From DATLEX01 sp035525015 (GTDB lineage Bacteria; Acidobacteriota; Thermoanaerobaculia; Gp7-AA8): a stretch of 9,158 nt of DNA. The position numbers and the translations under genes are program-made. Of the stretch, positions 5,965-9,158 are shown piece after piece; the first letter of the stretch is position 1; each line of letters begins with the position of its first letter. The notes below the pieces were generated by a model. That model searched no databases. It saw only the letters and a program-made list of their open reading frames with translations, and was not told the DNA's origin. Location: positions 1-9,158 of the forward strand of contig DATLFC010000174.1 of assembly GCA_035525015.1 (NCBI GenBank), given 5' to 3'.

Positions 5965-5970
5965 TAAATT
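5965..5970 (+). promoter_or_regulatory. Weak -10 candidate for gltB (TAAATT)
   Basis: TAAATT matches TATAAT at four of six positions and lies in the only AT-rich patch before gltB. No convincing -35 is present 16-18 bp upstream, as often seen at activator-dependent LysR promoters. TACTTT at 5972-5977 is an alternative. The start would be about 30 nt before the ATG. Confidence 0.25.
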
Positions 5971-6009
5971 CTACTTTACGCATACACCATCAGTGCCCAA
6001 CATCCCCCC

Positions 6010-9000
6010 ATGTGCGGCGTTGGATTCATTGCCGATCTGCAGGGACGGTCGCGGCGGGTGCTCCCGCTGGCGCTCCAGGCTCTATCACGGCTTTCGCATC
6101 GCGGCGCCGTCGACGCGGACGGCGTGACCGGCGACGGCGCCGGGGTCATGATCGAGATTCCGCGCGATCTTCTGGCGGTTCGTGACGAAGCGGTGGGGAT
6201 GATCTTCGGCAGGCGCGACGCCTTCGCCGCCGCGCTGCTGCGGCACGGTCTGCACGTGGCGCGCTGGCGCAGCGTTCCTACGGTCGTGGGAGCGCTCGGC
6301 CCCACGGCGCGCCAGAGCCGGCCGCTGATCTCGCAGGCCGTCATCACCCGCCCGTACGGAATCAGCGACGAGGAGCTCGAGCGGCGCCTCGACGGCGCCC
6401 GGAAGGAGCGTGGAGACGGTGACTTTTACGTGGTGTCACTCAGCGATCGTACGATCGTCTACAAGGCGCTTGTCGGCGCGGCCGGGCTGGCCGCCTTCTA
6501 CCCCGACCTCCGGCACCCGCAGCGCGCGACCTCCTTCGCGCTTTTCCACCAGCGCTTCAGCACGAACACCCTTCCCTCCTGGCCGATGACGCAGCCGTTC
6601 CGGCTGCTCGCCCACAACGGCGAGATCAACACCATCGCCGGCAACCGCAACTGGATGCGCGCCCGCGGATTTGCGCTGACGGCCGGAACGAGCGACTCGG
6701 CGAGCCTCGACGAGGCGCTGGCCATCTCGTCCCACGAGACCGCGGTCGATGCCGCGATGGCCGAGCTGCTCCAGTGGTGGGAAGGCCCGGCCATGGTCGC
6801 CTTCGCCGACGGACGTCAGGCCGGCGCCGCCGTCGATCGCAACGGTCTCCGCCCGGCCCGCTACTCGATCACCGGCGACGGCCTCGTCGTCGTGGCATCG
6901 GAGACCGGCGTCGTGGAGCTCGACGACGTCGTGGAGAAAGGAAGGATCGGCCCGGGCGGGATGCTGGTCGTCAACCTGGAGAAGGGGACGATCGAACGAA
7001 CATCTCAGCAGGATCGTTGGTCGTTGGACGTTGGTCGTTGGCCGTCCCACCCGGCCACGACCCACGACCAACCACCAACGACCAACGTGCTCCGCGCCTT
7101 CGGCTACACGCAGGACGAGATCGACCTCGTGCTGCGCCCGATGTTCGAGAAAGGGATCGAGCCGATCGGGTCGATGGGCGACGACACGCCGCTCGCCGTC
7201 CTCTCGTCGCGGCCACAGCTCCTCTACTCGTTCTTCAAGCAGCGGTTCGCGCAGGTGACGAACCCGGCCATCGACCCGCTTCGCGAAGCGATCGTGATGG
7301 ACATCGGCGAGCCGCTCGTCGAGGAGCCGCGGGGGCATGTCCTCTCTCTTCTCTTCGAGTCGAATCTCGAGGCGGCGCTCGAGCGCGTCCTCGAAGCGGC
7401 ATCGGCAGCGGGCGCGGAGACGATCATCCTCTCCGACCGCGGAGTGGACGCGGCACACGCCGCGATCCCCTCGCTCCTCGCCGTCTCGGCGGTACACCAG
7501 CGCCTCGTCGAGAAGGGAATCCGTTGCGAACGAACGATCATCGCCGACGCCGGCGACGCGCGCGACGACCATCACATCGCCGCGCTGATCGGATTCGGCG
7601 CCGATGCTGTCTGCCCCTGGCTCGCCCTGCAGATCGCCGGCGAAGGACACCAGCAATATCGCGCGGCGATTCGCAAAGGACTCCTGAAGATTCTCTCCAA
7701 GATGGGCGTGTCGACGATCCGTTCGTATCGCGGCGCGCAGCTCTTCGAAGCGGTCGGCATCGGAAAGGACGTGATCGATCGCTACTTCTCCGGTACACTT
7801 TCATCCATCGGCGGAATCGCTCTCGACTCGATCGAACGGAGCGTGATGGCCCGCCATCGCGCCGCGTTCGTCACTGCGCCGCCCGCGCAGCTCGAGGACG
7901 CGGGTCTCTTCCGTTACCGCCGGCGCGGCGAGCTTCACGCCTACAACCCCGGAGTCGTCAAGGCGCTGCACACCGCCGCCCGCTCCGGACGCCCCCTCGA
8001 CTACCGCGCCTATGCGGAGATCGTCCATCAGCGCGAGCCGGTGAATCTGCGGGACCTGTGGGAGTTTCGGGGGCTCGGGGCTCGTGGCTCGGGGCTCAGG
8101 GCCGAGCCGGCATCGGCCATCGTTCGGCGATTCATGACTTCGGCGATGTCGCTCGGCGCTTTGTCACCGGAGGCGCAGCGCGTGATCGCGGAGGGAATGA
8201 ACCGGATCGGCGCCCGGAGCAACAGCGGCGAAGGGGGGGAGCCGCCGGAGATCTACGGCACCGCCGCCTCCAACCGGATCAAACAGGTCGCCTCGGGACG
8301 GTTCGGCGTCACCGCCGAGTACCTCGTGCACGCCGGCGAGCTGCAGATCAAGATCGCCCAGGGATCGAAGCCGGGGGAAGGGGGACAGCTCCCCGGGCAC
8401 AAGGTCACGCCGTTCATCGCCCGCATCCGGAACGCCGCGCCGGGCACGACGCTGATCTCTCCCCCACCCCATCACGACATCTACAGCATCGAAGACCTGG
8501 CGCAACTGATCTACGACCTCAAGCAGGTGAATCCGGACGCGACGGTGAGCGTGAAGCTCGTCTCGTCGGCCGGCATCGGCACGATCGCCGTCGGCGTGGC
8601 GAAGGCGTATGCCGACGCGATCGAGATCAGCGGACACGACGGCGGCACCGGCGCGTCGCCGCTCGGCTCGATCCGCAACGCCGGGACTCCGTGGGAGATC
8701 GGCCTGGCCGAGGTGCAGCAGGCTCTGATGCAGGCGGGGCTGCGGGATCGGGTGCGGCTGCAGGTGAACGGCGGCATCAAGACCGGCCGCGACGTCGTGA
8801 TGGCCGCGCTCCTCGGTGCGGAGGAGTTCGGGTTCGGAACGGCGGCGCTGGTCGCGACCGGCTGCGTCATGGCGCGGCAGTGCCACCTCAACACCTGTCC
8901 CGTGGGCATCGCCACGCAGCGCGAGGATCTCCGCGCGCGCTTCAAGGCGACGCCGGACGACGTAGGGCGGTTCTTTCTCGCCGTGGCGGAAGAGGTGCGG

Positions 9001-9158
9001 GAGATCATGTCTCTCCTCGGTTTCGAGACGCTCGACGAGATCGTCGGCCGCACCGACCTGTTGTTCGTGGCGAAGGAGTCGCCGCTCTCGTTCGAGCGCA
9101 TCCTCGCTCCGCCGCAGCCGGGTCCGCGTCGCGCGATGCAGCGGCGCAACGATCCGCC
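6010..9158 (+). CDS. gltB: Glutamate synthase large subunit (compact form; 3' end beyond window)
   Basis: One uninterrupted frame of 1,049 codons. GOGAT moves the amide nitrogen of glutamine to 2-oxoglutarate, giving two glutamates. Domain 1 is a class II glutamine amidotransferase with catalytic C2 directly after Met (MCGVGFIAD), HQRFSTNT (180-187), AHNGEINTIAGNRNW (201-215) and DRNGLRPARY. The central domain includes GSMGDDTPLAVLS, NPAIDPLREA (418-427) and HHIAALIGFGADAV. The FMN synthase domain has KPGEGGQLPGHK, SPPPHHDIYS, GHDGGTGASP and the 3Fe-4S cysteines C952, C958 and C963 (GCVMARQCHLNTCPVG). The beta-helix domain and any gltD lie downstream. The start is fixed by C2; a TAA at 5965 with no intervening start excludes a longer N-terminus, so there is no propeptide. 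No Shine-Dalgarno. About 20 residues are missing after SDSASLD and about 40 after the NPAIDPLREA block. Two heptad-repeat hairpins are translated in frame. Confidence 0.96.
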   Translation, partial: MCGVGFIADLQGRSRRVLPLALQALSRLSHRGAVDADGVTGDGAGVMIEIPRDLLAVRDEAVGMIFGRRDAFAAALLRHGLHVARWRSVPTVVGALGPTARQSRPLISQAVITRPYGISDEELERRLDGARKERGDGDFYVVSLSDRTIVYKALVGAAGLAAFYPDLRHPQRATSFALFHQRFSTNTLPSWPMTQPFRLLAHNGEINTIAGNRNWMRARGFALTAGTSDSASLDEALAISSHETAVDAAMAELLQWWEGPAMVAFADGRQAGAAVDRNGLRPARYSITGDGLVVVASETGVVELDDVVEKGRIGPGGMLVVNLEKGTIERTSQQDRWSLDVGRWPSHPATTHDQPPTTNVLRAFGYTQDEIDLVLRPMFEKGIEPIGSMGDDTPLAVLSSRPQLLYSFFKQRFAQVTNPAIDPLREAIVMDIGEPLVEEPRGHVLSLLFESNLEAALERVLEAASAAGAETIILSDRGVDAAHAAIPSLLAVSAVHQRLVEKGIRCERTIIADAGDARDDHHIAALIGFGADAVCPWLALQIAGEGHQQYRAAIRKGLLKILSKMGVSTIRSYRGAQLFEAVGIGKDVIDRYFSGTLSSIGGIALDSIERSVMARHRAAFVTAPPAQLEDAGLFRYRRRGELHAYNPGVVKALHTAARSGRPLDYRAYAEIVHQREPVNLRDLWEFRGLGARGSGLRAEPASAIVRRFMTSAMSLGALSPEAQRVIAEGMNRIGARSNSGEGGEPPEIYGTAASNRIKQVASGRFGVTAEYLVHAGELQIKIAQGSKPGEGGQLPGHKVTPFIARIRNAAPGTTLISPPPHHDIYSIEDLAQLIYDLKQVNPDATVSVKLVSSAGIGTIAVGVAKAYADAIEISGHDGGTGASPLGSIRNAGTPWEIGLAEVQQALMQAGLRDRVRLQVNGGIKTGRDVVMAALLGAEEFGFGTAALVATGCVMARQCHLNTCPVGIATQREDLRARFKATPDDVGRFFLAVAEEVREIMSLLGFETLDEIVGRTDLLFVAKESPLSFERILAPPQPGPRRAMQRRNDP
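7015..7087. repeat. Heptad-repeat hairpin locus 2, inside gltB (unit CGTTGGT)
   Basis: Left arm 7015-7042: four tandem CGTTGGN units. Right arm 7053-7087: five units of the complementary NCCAACG family, the outer two perfect and the inner three with substitutions. The spacer is about 10 nt. Translated in the gltB frame (residues about 336-360) this gives a low-complexity W/T/P-rich segment, DRWSLDVGRWPSH then PATTHDQPPTTN, just before LRAFGYTQ. Other GltB proteins have a longer, unrelated linker of about 40-50 residues here. Confidence 0.9.
8071..8108. repeat. Heptad-repeat hairpin locus 3, inside gltB (unit GGGCTCG)
   Basis: Four tandem units GGGCTCG, GGGCTCG, TGGCTCG, GGGCTCA (8071-8098), followed by a short inverted arm, CCGAGCC (8102-8108), that pairs perfectly with GGCTCGG (8086-8092). 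In frame it encodes GLGARGSGLRAEPA, between the conserved LRDLWEF and the start of the synthase domain (AIVRRFMTSAMSLGA), a site where GltB family members vary. Confidence 0.82.

Larger units (their letters stand above)
5828..6009. other. lysR-gltB divergent intergenic region
   Basis: 182 bp. From the lysR side it holds a four-unit heptad array, a GC-rich spacer, a six-unit inverted heptad array, an ATC-N9-GAT site, then an AT-rich stretch (about 5965-5990) and a C-run directly before the gltB ATG. There is no open frame of note. Both promoters must lie here or inside the flanking genes. Confidence 0.7.

Noticed and set aside
7015..7087. Frameshift or pseudogene in gltB at the repeat
   Set aside because: I translated the frame through the window end. 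It stays open and conserved motifs resume on both sides in the same frame.
6436..7656. Minus-strand 406-codon frame inside gltB
   Set aside because: It is antisense to conserved glutamate synthase domains and has no recognisable motif.

Overview
The window is high-GC bacterial chromosome, densely packed with housekeeping genes and modified by two kinds of repeat: one REP/Y1-type transposon and a set of 7-bp-period hairpin repeats. The taxon cannot be fixed from the sequence. The GC content, the three-subunit transhydrogenase, a RAYT with a long C-terminal extension and the abundance of heptad repeats fit a free-living soil or sediment lineage (Acidobacteriota or similar), but that is only a guess.

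Layout. Positions 1-166 (minus) hold the 5' end of a GDSL/SGNH-hydrolase lipoprotein. Its start overlaps the start of a divergent phosphatidylserine decarboxylase gene (psd, 144-971, plus). A RAYT-type transposon with 37-bp inverted terminal repeats (951-2090) sits between psd and the next operon. Its left repeat supplies the stop codons of both psd and the transposase. Its right repeat ends 17 bp before pntA and supplies the -35 half of a possible promoter. A tight operon pntA-pntAB-pntB (2108-4902, plus) encodes the three-subunit proton-translocating NAD(P) transhydrogenase. A LysR-type regulator (4916-5827, minus) converges on pntB and is divergent from gltB (6010 to the window end, plus), the large subunit of glutamate synthase. 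The lysR-gltB intergenic region is filled with a heptad-repeat hairpin, followed by a LysR-type ATC-N9-GAT site.

Biology. Transhydrogenase makes NADPH from NADH using the proton gradient. Glutamate synthase is a large NADPH consumer if paired with a GltD-type small subunit, which is not in the window. The LysR gene lies between them in the same divergent position as GltC in Bacillus, so local control of gltB is a plausible inference.

The most unusual signal is the repeat family. Three loci (5835-5934, 7015-7087, 8071-8108) have unrelated 7-bp units but the same design: tandem heptamers followed by an inverted arm. Two lie in frame inside gltB, at variable linkers. A weaker possible fourth lies in the transposase. 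I saw no defence system, CRISPR array, tRNA or rRNA.
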